Shown here: positions 32,746 through 39,227 of the stretch, piece after piece
Position numbering within the stretch: the first letter of the stretch is position 1
Layout of the letters: each line of letters opens with the position of its first letter
NCBI RefSeq assembly: GCF_001899645.1
Contig: NZ_MKVV01000094.1
Location: forward strand, 1-39,227
Length of the DNA stretch: 39,227 nucleotides
Reading direction: 5' to 3'
Source: Pseudonocardia sp. 73-21
Lineage (GTDB): Bacteria; Actinomycetota; Actinomycetes; Mycobacteriales; Pseudonocardiaceae
Program-made: the position numbers and the translations under genes
Notes under the pieces: generated by a model
Databases searched by the model: none
Told to the model about the DNA's origin: nothing
The model's input: only the letters and a program-made list of their open reading frames with translations

Positions 32746-34008
32746 GTGACTGTGACCGGCCCGTCGGCCACGCGTGAGCGTTGGGTGCTCGACCAGCTCC
32801 GCCACCCGCGTCGCATCCTCCCGGTCACCGTGCCGCTGCTCGCCCTGGTGCTCGTGGGCGTCGTGGTGCACACGGGCGGGCGGCACATCGACCTCGAGGT
32901 CTACCGCTTCGGCGTCCAGGCCTGGCTGCACGGCGGCGACATGTACGGAACGCTGCCGGAGACGTCCGATCACATCACGCTGCCGTTCATCTACCCGCCG
33001 TTCGCGGCGCTGGTGATGGTACCGCTGGCCGTGGTGCCGTGGGTGGTGTCGTGGACGGTGCTGCTCGCGCTCTCGACGCTGGCGCTGGGCCTCACGCTGT
33101 TCGTCGTGGCGCGGCGGCTGTGGCCGTCGGGCGGGCGGGGTGGGGCGCTGTCGGTGGCGTCGATCGCGCTGCCGCTGGCGCTGGCCGTCGAGCCGGGCAA
33201 GGACATCGACTTCAACGCCGTGGTCACCGGGTTCGTCCGGCCCGCGCTGGGGCTCGAGCCGGTGATGCAGACCATCGAGTTCGGGCAGATCAACCTGCTG
33301 CTGATGGCGCTCGCGGCCGTCGACATCCTGGTGGTCCGGCCGCGGTGGCCCCGCGGGATGCTCATCGGCGTCGCCGCCGCGATCAAGCTGACGCCCGCGG
33401 CGTTCGTCCTCTACTTCCTGCTGCGCCGCGACTACAAGGCCGCCGCCACCGCCGCCGTCTCCGGCGTGGTCGCCACGGCCATCGGGTTCGTCGTCGCGCC
33501 CGGGTCCTCGCTCACGTTCTGGCTGCACAACCCCGCGAGCGGCGTCAGCGGGTCGGCGTTCTTCACCAACCAGACGTTCCAGGCGGTGCTGGTCCGCGCC
33601 GGCGTCGACGGCACGGCGGGCACGGTGACGTGGCTGCTGATGTCGCTGCTGCTGCTGCTGCTGGCCGTGCCGGTGATCCGCCGGGCTCCCGCCCCGCTGG
33701 CGCTGGTCGCGACGGCCGGGGTGGGGCTGCTCGTGTCGCCGACGTCGTGGTCGCACCACTGGGTGTGGGTGGCCCCGGCGCTGCTGGTGGCGGCGGCGAC
33801 GGCGTGGCGCACGCGGTCGGCGGTGTGGATCGCGGTCACCGTGCTCGCCGCGGCCGTCTTCGTGATCGCCCCGCACCAGCAGGGGCTGCCCCGCGCCGAC
33901 GGCCGCGAGCTGGCCTGGACGCCGTGGGAACAGGTGGTCGGCAGCACCTACGTCTGGTTCACGGTGCTGCTCTTCGCACTGATGTGGTGGCGCTGGCGAC
34001 GGGCGTGA
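32746..34008 (+). CDS. GT87-type membrane glycosyltransferase (DUF2029)
   Basis: A 420-residue polytopic membrane protein with about ten helices, of the GT87/DUF2029 group that includes actinobacterial alpha-1,2-mannosyltransferases using polyprenyl-phosphomannose. The first large loop, 'GRHIDLEVYRFGVQAWLHGGDMYG', carries the conserved acidic D-x-x-x-Y region. 'EFGQINLLLMALAAVDIL' and 'GVAAAIKLTPAAFVLYFLL' are the conserved middle helices. A role in lipoglycan or capsule assembly is likely but the acceptor is unknown. I prefer the GTG at 32746 by the -10 spacing. The stop overlaps the next GTG by 4 nt. M. tuberculosis has a comparable membrane gene (Rv1635c) next to the MFS gene. Confidence 0.82.
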   Translation: MTVTGPSATRERWVLDQLRHPRRILPVTVPLLALVLVGVVVHTGGRHIDLEVYRFGVQAWLHGGDMYGTLPETSDHITLPFIYPPFAALVMVPLAVVPWVVSWTVLLALSTLALGLTLFVVARRLWPSGGRGGALSVASIALPLALAVEPGKDIDFNAVVTGFVRPALGLEPVMQTIEFGQINLLLMALAAVDILVVRPRWPRGMLIGVAAAIKLTPAAFVLYFLLRRDYKAAATAAVSGVVATAIGFVVAPGSSLTFWLHNPASGVSGSAFFTNQTFQAVLVRAGVDGTAGTVTWLLMSLLLLLLAVPVIRRAPAPLALVATAGVGLLVSPTSWSHHWVWVAPALLVAAATAWRTRSAVWIAVTVLAAAVFVIAPHQQGLPRADGRELAWTPWEQVVGSTYVWFTVLLFALMWWRWRRA

Positions 34009-34346
34009 CGCACGACGACCTGGTGGCCTACTGCCTCGGCAAGCCCGGGGCCGAGGAGGACATGCCCTGGGAGCGCGACCTCGTGGCCAAGGTCGGCGGC
34101 GAGATCTCCGCGTTCCCGGGCGGCGACGGCGTCGGCCTCGAGTGCGGCCGGGACGCCGAGGAGGCCGGTGAGCTGCGGCTGGCCCACCCCGACGCGGTCA
34201 CGGTCACGGCCCACATCGGCCGGTTCGGCCGGAACGGCATCGCGCTGGACGGCCCGATCCCCGACGACGAGCTGCGCGGGCTGGTGGGCGCCTCCTACGA
34301 CGCGGTGGTGGCGAAGCTGCCGAAGCGGCTACGCCCCGGTCAGTGA
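34005..34346 (+). CDS. YjbR/MmcQ family protein
   Basis: A 113-residue protein of the MmcQ/YjbR fold. It opens 'THDDLVAYCLGKPGAEEDMPWERDLVAKVGG' (the YjbR 'CLxxPG' opening), has 'GVGLECGRDAEE' and 'HIGRFGRNGIALDGPIPDDELRGLVGASYDAVVAKLPKR', the C-terminal helix that closes the fold. It is related to the winged double-stranded-DNA-binding MmcQ group, but no binding has been shown for most members. The GTG at 34005 overlaps the glycosyltransferase stop. It converges on the LysR gene with 18 bp of overlap between coding ends. Confidence 0.83.
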   Translation: MTHDDLVAYCLGKPGAEEDMPWERDLVAKVGGEISAFPGGDGVGLECGRDAEEAGELRLAHPDAVTVTAHIGRFGRNGIALDGPIPDDELRGLVGASYDAVVAKLPKRLRPGQ

Positions 34347-35237
34347 CGCCGCCTCGGCACACAGCGCGTCGAGCACCGTGCGGACGGCCGGCCGCTCGGC
34401 CGCGCTCGTGCGCAGCACCGCCTCCACCAACCGGGCGGCCCGCACCCCGGCCAGCGGCCTGCGCACGAGCCGCCGTCCGCCGCGGTCGTCCGTGGAGTAG
34501 CGGGGCAGCAGCGCGACGCCCCGGCCCGCGGCCACCAGCTCCTCGGTGACGGAGAAGTCGTTGATGCGCTGGACGATCCGCGGCCGCGTATCGGTGTGCA
34601 GAGCCAGGGACCGCAGCACGTCGTCGACGGGCCAGCCGACCTCCACGCTGATCCACGCCTCGCCGGCCAGCTCGTCGAGCCGCACCTTCCGGCGCCGGGC
34701 GAGGAGGTGCCCGGGCGGGAGGACGACGTCGAGGGGCTCGCGCAGCAGCGGCACCACCACGCGGCGCTCGACCGCGTGCGGCGGCGCGTGCTCGTCGCGG
34801 TGGGTGACCACCACGTCGAAATCGGCCGCGAGCGCGGTCACCTCGGCGGGGTTCATGTCGACGTCACGGCACTGCAGATCCACCTCCGCGACGTCGTCGA
34901 GGCGGGCCAGCACGCCCGGCAGCAGCATCCGCGCCCCCGACGGGAAGATCGCCATCCGCACCTGCCCGCGCGGCGTGGTGCGCAGCCGCTCGACGGCCGC
35001 GTCGGCCCGGGCGAGCGCCGTCAGGACACCCTCGGCCTCCGCCGCGAGGGCCCGCCCGACGTCGGTGAGCCGCAGGCCGCGCCCGGCGGGCTCGGTGAGC
35101 GGCATGCCGACCTCCTCGGCCAGGGCCTTGAGCTGCTGCGATATCGCCGACGGCGTGAACGACAGCGCGTCGGCGACGGCGGCGACGCTGCCGCGGTCGG
35201 CCAGCTCCCGCAGCACCCGCAGCCGCTGGACGTCCAT
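34329..35237 (-). CDS. LysR-family transcriptional regulator
   Basis: A 302-residue regulator. Residues 1-60 form the winged helix-turn-helix (RVLRELADRGSVAAVADALSFTPSAISQQLKALAEEVG), followed by a linker helix and a periplasmic-binding-like effector domain (RMAIFPSGARMLLPGVLARL, then PLDVVLPPGHLLA and VAAGRGVALLPRYS). LysR proteins usually control a divergent neighbour, here the EamA exporter whose start lies 64 bp away across the shared gap. The ligand is unknown. The ATG at 35237 has no strong ribosome site. The 3' end overlaps the YjbR gene by 18 bp. Confidence 0.9.
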   Translation of the reverse strand: MDVQRLRVLRELADRGSVAAVADALSFTPSAISQQLKALAEEVGMPLTEPAGRGLRLTDVGRALAAEAEGVLTALARADAAVERLRTTPRGQVRMAIFPSGARMLLPGVLARLDDVAEVDLQCRDVDMNPAEVTALAADFDVVVTHRDEHAPPHAVERRVVVPLLREPLDVVLPPGHLLARRRKVRLDELAGEAWISVEVGWPVDDVLRSLALHTDTRPRIVQRINDFSVTEELVAAGRGVALLPRYSTDDRGGRRLVRRPLAGVRAARLVEAVLRTSAAERPAVRTVLDALCAEAASLTGA

Positions 35238-35300
35238 GCAGCAAATCTACACAGACGATGAAGAATCCTTCGCTGGTCTTCCTGATACTCGACGCGCAGC

Positions 35301-36311
35301 GTGGACGGCGTGACCACCCGCGACCGCCTGCTCGCCGCCCTCGTCGCCCTGCTGTGGGGCGCCAACTTCCTCGCCATCCACGTCGGCCTCCAGCACTTCC
35401 CGCCGCTGTTCCTCGCGGGCCTGCGGTTCGCGATCATCGCGGTCCCCACGATGCTGCTGGTACCGCGGCCGCAGGTCCCGCTGCGCTGGCTGATCGGGTA
35501 CGGGCTCGGGTTCGGCACCGTGCAGTTCGTGTTCCTGTTCGTCGCGATGGACGTCGGCATGCCGACGGGGCTGGCGTCGCTGGTGCTGCAGTCGTCGGCG
35601 CCGTTCACCGTGCTGCTCGGCGCGGTCCTGCTCCGCGAGAGGCTGTCGCCGCGCCAGCAGGTGGGCATCGGGCTCGCCGTCGTCGGGATGGCGGCGATCG
35701 CCGTCTCCCGCGCGCAGAGCGCCGCCCTGCTCCCGGTGCTGCTCACGCTGCTCGGCGGGCTGGGCTGGGCGTTCGGCAACCTGTCGAGCCGGCTCGCGCT
35801 GCGCGCCGCGCCGGACGCGAACCCCCTGCACCTGACGCTGTGGATGTCGGTGGTGCCGCCGCTGCCGCTGTTCGCGCTGTCGCTGGCCACCGAGGGTCCG
35901 GCCGCGGACCTCGCCGCGCTGCGCGCCGCCGTCACCCCCGCCGGGCTCCCGGGCCTGCTGGCCCTGTTCTACCTCGTGGTGCTCGCCACCGTCGTCGGTT
36001 CCGGGATCTGGACGCTGCTCCTGCGCCGCAACCCGGCGGGCGTCGTGGCGCCGTACTCGCTGCTCGTACCCGTCGTCGGCATCGGGCTGTCGGCGCTGGT
36101 GCTGGGGGAGCGGCCGGGTGCCGTAGAGCTCGTCGCGGCCGCGGTGATCGTCGGTGGGGTACTGCTCGGCACCCCCGCTCGTGAGAGCCTGACGCGATGG
36201 AACCGGCCTGGGTGGAGCACGCGATCTGGTGGCACGTCTACCCTCTCGGGTTCGTCGGGGCCGAGCGCGGCAGCGACGGCGTCGAGGTCACCCACCGCCT
36301 CGGCCGCCTGA
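35301..36311 (+). CDS. EamA-family (DMT) exporter with overlapping C-terminal tail
   Basis: A 336-residue drug/metabolite transporter with ten helices in two EamA repeats. Repeat one begins 'LLAALVALLWGANFLAIHVGL', repeat two 'LLPVLLTLLGGLGWAFGNLSSRLAL', and 'PYSLLVPVVGIGLSALVLGERPGAVELVAAAVIVGGVLLG' is the family's final helix pair. Such proteins export amino acids, metabolites or drugs. Relatives end soon after that pair, but here the frame runs on about 45 residues as a Ser/Thr/Arg-rich tail that overlaps the next gene by 115 nt. The tail may be a readthrough artefact of a lost stop. A GTG at 35310 is an alternative start. GATACT at 35283-35288 is a possible -10 box. LysR control is likely. 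Confidence 0.83.
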   Translation: MDGVTTRDRLLAALVALLWGANFLAIHVGLQHFPPLFLAGLRFAIIAVPTMLLVPRPQVPLRWLIGYGLGFGTVQFVFLFVAMDVGMPTGLASLVLQSSAPFTVLLGAVLLRERLSPRQQVGIGLAVVGMAAIAVSRAQSAALLPVLLTLLGGLGWAFGNLSSRLALRAAPDANPLHLTLWMSVVPPLPLFALSLATEGPAADLAALRAAVTPAGLPGLLALFYLVVLATVVGSGIWTLLLRRNPAGVVAPYSLLVPVVGIGLSALVLGERPGAVELVAAAVIVGGVLLGTPARESLTRWNRPGWSTRSGGTSTLSGSSGPSAAATASRSPTASAA

Positions 36312-37420
36312 CCGGTTGGCTGGACTACGCGCTCGAGCTCGGCACCTCGGGCATCGCGCTGGGTCCGGTGTTCGCCTCCGCCACCCACGGCTACGACACG
36401 CTGGACTACTTCCGCATCGACCCCCGGCTCGGCGACGAGAACGACTTCGCCGAGCTGGTGGCCGCCGCACACGACCGCGGCCTGCGGGTGCTGCTCGACG
36501 GCGTGTTCAACCACGCCGCCCCCGGCTACGTCGAGCCGCGGATGCTGCGCCCGGACGGGACCACCTTCGAGGGCCATCCCGGTCTGGTCACGCTCGACCA
36601 CGACGATCCCGCGGTGTCGGACCTGGTCGTCGAGGTCATGTGCCACTGGCTCGCCGCCGGCGCCGACGGCTGGCGCCTCGACGCCGCCTACGCCGTGCCC
36701 ACCGACTTCTGGGCCCGGGTGCTGCCCCGGGTGCGCGAGCGCTTCCCGGACGTCTACGTGGTGGGGGAGGTGATCCACGGCGACTACGCCGCGATCGTCG
36801 CCGGGTCGGGCATGGACGCCGTCACCCAGTACGAGCTGTGGAAGGCCACCTGGAGCGCGATCAACGACCGCAACCTGTTCGAGCTGGCCCACGCCCTCAC
36901 ACGGCACGACGAGCTGCCCTTCGCCCCGCTCACGTTCGTCGGCAACCACGACGTCACGCGCATCGCCAGCCGCATCGACGACGAGCGCCACCTCCCGCAC
37001 GCGCTCGCTGTGCTGTTCACCGTGGCCGGCACGCCGTCGGTGTACTACGGCGACGAGCAGGCGTTCCGCGGCACGAAGGAGGAGCGGGAGGGCGGCGACG
37101 ACGAGGTCAGGCCGGAGTTCCCCGCTTCGCCCGACGAGCTCTCGACGCTCGGCGCGGAGACGTTCCGGCTGCACCAGGAGCTGATCGGTCTGCGCCGCCG
37201 CCACCCCTGGCTGCACCGCGCCCACGGCTCACCGGTGCATCTGACCAACACCCAGCTCGTGCTGGCCCTCGAGGGAGACGGGCAGCGCCTGGTGCTCGCG
37301 CTGAACCTCGACGACGCCCCGCTCGTCCACGACGCCAAGGGCGAGGTGCTGGCCGGGGAGGCCCACCTCGACGGCTCCCGTGCGACGGTCCCGCCGCACG
37401 GATGGGCGGTGTCCGGCTGA
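36197..37420 (+). CDS. Alpha-amylase family (GH13) protein
   Basis: A 407-residue glycoside hydrolase or transferase of GH13. Region I is DGVFNH (about 101-106), region II 'DGWRLDAAY' puts the nucleophile at Asp162, region III 'VVGEVIHGD' puts the acid/base at Glu191, and region IV FVGNHD puts the third acid at Asp252. There is no signal peptide or starch-binding domain and the protein is short, so it acts inside the cell, perhaps on maltose, trehalose or glycogen-derived oligomers. Substrate specificity is unassigned. The coding start at the ATG 36197 falls within the EamA frame. The wording 'HAIWWHVYPLGF' is the common start of this family, so the ATG is well supported. Confidence 0.88.
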   Translation: MEPAWVEHAIWWHVYPLGFVGAERGSDGVEVTHRLGRLTGWLDYALELGTSGIALGPVFASATHGYDTLDYFRIDPRLGDENDFAELVAAAHDRGLRVLLDGVFNHAAPGYVEPRMLRPDGTTFEGHPGLVTLDHDDPAVSDLVVEVMCHWLAAGADGWRLDAAYAVPTDFWARVLPRVRERFPDVYVVGEVIHGDYAAIVAGSGMDAVTQYELWKATWSAINDRNLFELAHALTRHDELPFAPLTFVGNHDVTRIASRIDDERHLPHALAVLFTVAGTPSVYYGDEQAFRGTKEEREGGDDEVRPEFPASPDELSTLGAETFRLHQELIGLRRRHPWLHRAHGSPVHLTNTQLVLALEGDGQRLVLALNLDDAPLVHDAKGEVLAGEAHLDGSRATVPPHGWAVSG

Positions 37421-37430
37421 GGTATCAGGC

Positions 37431-37557
37431 CGGACCGGACCGGGCCCATGCGCACCCCGTCGCGCTCGATCCACGCCTCGACGTCCGGTTCGCAGGCCCG
37501 CACACGGCCATGCTTCCGCGCCCGGATCGCGCTCCCTACCTCCGCATACCGGCTACG
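37431..37557 (-). pseudogene. Possible remnant of a second alpha/beta hydrolase
   Basis: On the minus strand the frame reads 'RYAEVGSAIRARKHGRVRACEP' and then 'DVEAWIERDGVRMG', close to the N-terminal region of an adenylate-cyclase-linked alpha/beta hydrolase family (PDVxGYVERDGVRLxYE). It lacks the rest of the fold and a stable reading frame. Only about 40 residues remain between the amylase and ABC permease genes. The call is tentative and rests on a short match from memory. Confidence 0.3.
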
Positions 37558-38446
37558 AGGTGATGTCCTTGCGCTCGAACCGCCACACCGCGAACGCACC
37601 GAGGACCAGCGCCCACATCAGGCTGCCGAAGACGCCGCGGGTGATGTCGCCCCAGTCGATCTGCCCCGACAGCAGGCCGAACCACGCCGTGCCGTAGTGG
37701 GTGGGGAGGTAGTTGCGCAGATCCTCCAGCGCGGTGATCTGGTCGAGGATCTGGCTGACGATGCTCGCCATCACCGCCCCGCCGACGGCGCCGAGCGGCG
37801 CGTCGGTGCTCACCGACAGCAGCATCGCCACCGCCGCGACCCAGCTGAGGTTGACGGCGATGTAGAGCGCGGCGAGCAGGATGCGGCCGGCGCCGGTCCA
37901 GAACGGCAGGGACTCGCCGGTGATGCTGACGAGGTCGCCCGTGCCGTAGGCCAGGCTCCCGACGACCAGCGACACCACCGGCAGCAGCACCAGCGCGCAC
38001 ACCGACAGGAACGCCGCGATGACCGCCTTCTGCCGCACCAGGCGGGCCCGGGGGATCGGGGCGGCCAGGAGGTAGCGCAGGCTCGACCACGACGCCTCCG
38101 ACGCCACCGTGTCGCCGAAGAACAGCGCCACGACCACCACCAGCAGGAACGACGCCGACGCGAACAGCGCGAACACGGCGAAGTTGCCGCCGCTGCCCTT
38201 GGCGAGGTCGACGAGGTTGGTGGCGCTGCCGGGCGGGCTGCTCGCGGCCAGCGAGAACGCCACCCACAGGATGATCGGCAGCACCACGACCAGCCCGAAC
38301 GTCACCTGCGTGCGGCGGCGCTCGAGCTGGCGGGCCAGCTCCACGCGCAGCGGCATGGTGCGGTCGGGGCGGTACCTTGTGGGGACGGGGCCGGCGGCGA
38401 GCTCGCCCACCGTGCCCGTGTGGGTCGAGGCCTCTTGCGAGGTCAT
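37553..38446 (-). CDS. ABC-2-type exporter permease
   Basis: A 297-residue permease with about six helices. A 48-residue cytoplasmic N-terminus precedes helix 1 (VTFGLVVVLPIILWVAFSLAAS). 'SSLRYLLAAPIPRARLVRQKAVIAAFLSVCALVLLPVVSLVVGSLAYG' is the ABC-2 helical hairpin region, and 'LSWVAAVAMLLSVSTDAPLGAVGGAVMASIVSQILDQ' the later helices. The substrate may be a drug, lipid or peptide. Its start overlaps the ATPase stop (ATGA) and it would form a dimer with it. The 45-residue region around 'MPLRVELARQLERRRTQ' is a basic coupling helix. Confidence 0.83.
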   Translation of the reverse strand: MTSQEASTHTGTVGELAAGPVPTRYRPDRTMPLRVELARQLERRRTQVTFGLVVVLPIILWVAFSLAASSPPGSATNLVDLAKGSGGNFAVFALFASASFLLVVVVALFFGDTVASEASWSSLRYLLAAPIPRARLVRQKAVIAAFLSVCALVLLPVVSLVVGSLAYGTGDLVSITGESLPFWTGAGRILLAALYIAVNLSWVAAVAMLLSVSTDAPLGAVGGAVMASIVSQILDQITALEDLRNYLPTHYGTAWFGLLSGQIDWGDITRGVFGSLMWALVLGAFAVWRFERKDITS

Positions 38447-39227
38447 GGTTCCCCATCCTCCTCCATCGGCGGAGCCTCTCCGACCAGCTGCAGGAACGCG
38501 TCCTCGAGACGGCGCCGCGGCCCGGCCGAGGCGACGTCCACCCCGGCCGTGACGAGCGCCCGCACCGCCGACGCGCGCGGCGTGCCGTTCAGCTCGGCGT
38601 GCACCGCCCCGCCGTCGACCTGCACGGCGTGGACGCCGTTCAGCTCCCCGAGGACCGTGGCCGCCCGGTCCGGCGCGTCGACGGTGAACGTCGCCGCCCC
38701 GCCGCCGGCGATGATGTCCTCGACGGTGCCGTCGGCCACCACGAGGCCGCGGTGCATGACCACCACGTGCGTGCAGGTCTGCTCCACCTCCGAGAGCAGG
38801 TGGCTGGAGACCAGCACCGTGCGCCCGCCCGCGGCGTAGCGGTGCAGCACCTCGCGCATGGCGTGGATCTGGGGCGGGTCGAGCCCGTTGGTGGGTTCGT
38901 CGAGCACGAGCAGCTCGGGCAGGCCCAGCATGGCCTGGGCGATCGCGAGCCGCTGCCGCATGCCCTGGGAGTACGTGCCGACCCGCCGTCCGATCGACGC
39001 GCCCAGCCCCGCGATCTCCAGCGCCTCGGCGAGGTGGGCCTCGTCGGTGGGGCGGCCGGTCGCGGCCCAGTACAGGCGCAGGTTCTCGGCCCCGGAGAGG
39101 TGGGGCAGGAAGCCCGGCCCCTCGACGAACGCGCCGATCCGCGCCAGCACCGGCGCACCGGCGGCGACGGGGAGCCCGAACGCGGTGATGCGGCCCGCGG
39201 TGGGCCGGATGAGGCCCATCAGCATGC
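38443..39227 (-). CDS. ABC exporter ATPase, partial at the right edge
   Basis: The 5' end lies beyond 39227, so Walker A is missing. The visible 261 codons include a Q-loop region (FVEGPGFLPHLSGAENLRLYW), the signature 'TYSQGMRQRLAIAQAML', Walker B (LLVLDEPTNGLDP), the D-loop and the switch His in 'VLVSSHLLSEVEQ'. A C-terminal accessory domain (about 90 residues, 'AATFTVDAPDRAATVLGELNGVHAVQVDGG') is typical of ABC-2 exporters of the CcmA/NatA type. It overlaps the permease by 4 nt. It ends 'VGEAPPMEEDGEP'. Confidence 0.88.
   Translation of the reverse strand, partial: MLMGLIRPTAGRITAFGLPVAAGAPVLARIGAFVEGPGFLPHLSGAENLRLYWAATGRPTDEAHLAEALEIAGLGASIGRRVGTYSQGMRQRLAIAQAMLGLPELLVLDEPTNGLDPPQIHAMREVLHRYAAGGRTVLVSSHLLSEVEQTCTHVVVMHRGLVVADGTVEDIIAGGGAATFTVDAPDRAATVLGELNGVHAVQVDGGAVHAELNGTPRASAVRALVTAGVDVASAGPRRRLEDAFLQLVGEAPPMEEDGEP

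Overview
The window is chromosomal DNA of a very high-GC actinobacterium. Codon use, lipoprotein boxes, GTG starts and many starts that look leaderless (a TANNNT-like hexamer 6-7 nt before the start codon) fit Actinomycetota. Gene order around pdtaR, livJHMGF, rpsA, coaE, a DUF402 gene and uvrB points to Pseudonocardiaceae, Pseudonocardia being my best guess. No plasmid, phage, integrase, insertion sequence or CRISPR signature was seen.

Region by region. 1-6.6 kb is small housekeeping and redox metabolism: an ABM-fold monooxygenase, an alpha/beta hydrolase, a cystathionine beta-synthase/DsbA-like pair, a methyltransferase, a DUF2256/DUF3253 protein, shikimate dehydrogenase (aroE) divergent from a TrmO-like protein, and a DprE2-like reductase. 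6.6-10.3 kb is a four-gene ABC importer (permease, ATPase, second permease, NMT1-type lipoprotein) behind a possible leaderless upstream ORF and a hairpin that covers the first Shine-Dalgarno sequence. It ends at a perfect 19-bp palindrome. 10.3-12.4 kb holds decaying genes: a GNAT pseudogene, an intact methyltransferase and a frameshifted DUF309 gene. 12.4-15.1 kb has a nickel/cobalt permease divergent from an M19 dipeptidase and a small membrane protein, followed by tRNA-Leu(CAA).

15.3-21.7 kb is the ANTAR response regulator pdtaR and a complete branched-chain amino acid-type importer (livJ, attenuator-like hairpin, livH, an unusually long livM, livG, livF). 21.7-23.6 kb is a breakpoint-like stretch with a hydrolase remnant, a PaaI thioesterase, 22-bp periodic repeats, a four-site nested inverted repeat and a methyltransferase. 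From family knowledge I would expect polA near here, next to rpsA, but it is absent. 23.8-31.6 kb is the information-processing block: rpsA, a lipoprotein, coaE fused to a GrpB domain, a SigE-family sigma factor with a membrane-anchored Thr/Pro-rich partner, DUF402, and uvrB.

31.6-39.2 kb starts with a 76-bp imperfect tandem duplication and an MFS pseudogene. It continues with a GT87-type membrane glycosyltransferase, a YjbR/MmcQ protein, a LysR regulator divergent from an EamA exporter that overlaps a GH13 amylase-family gene, and an ABC-2-type exporter (permease plus ATPase) that runs off the right edge.
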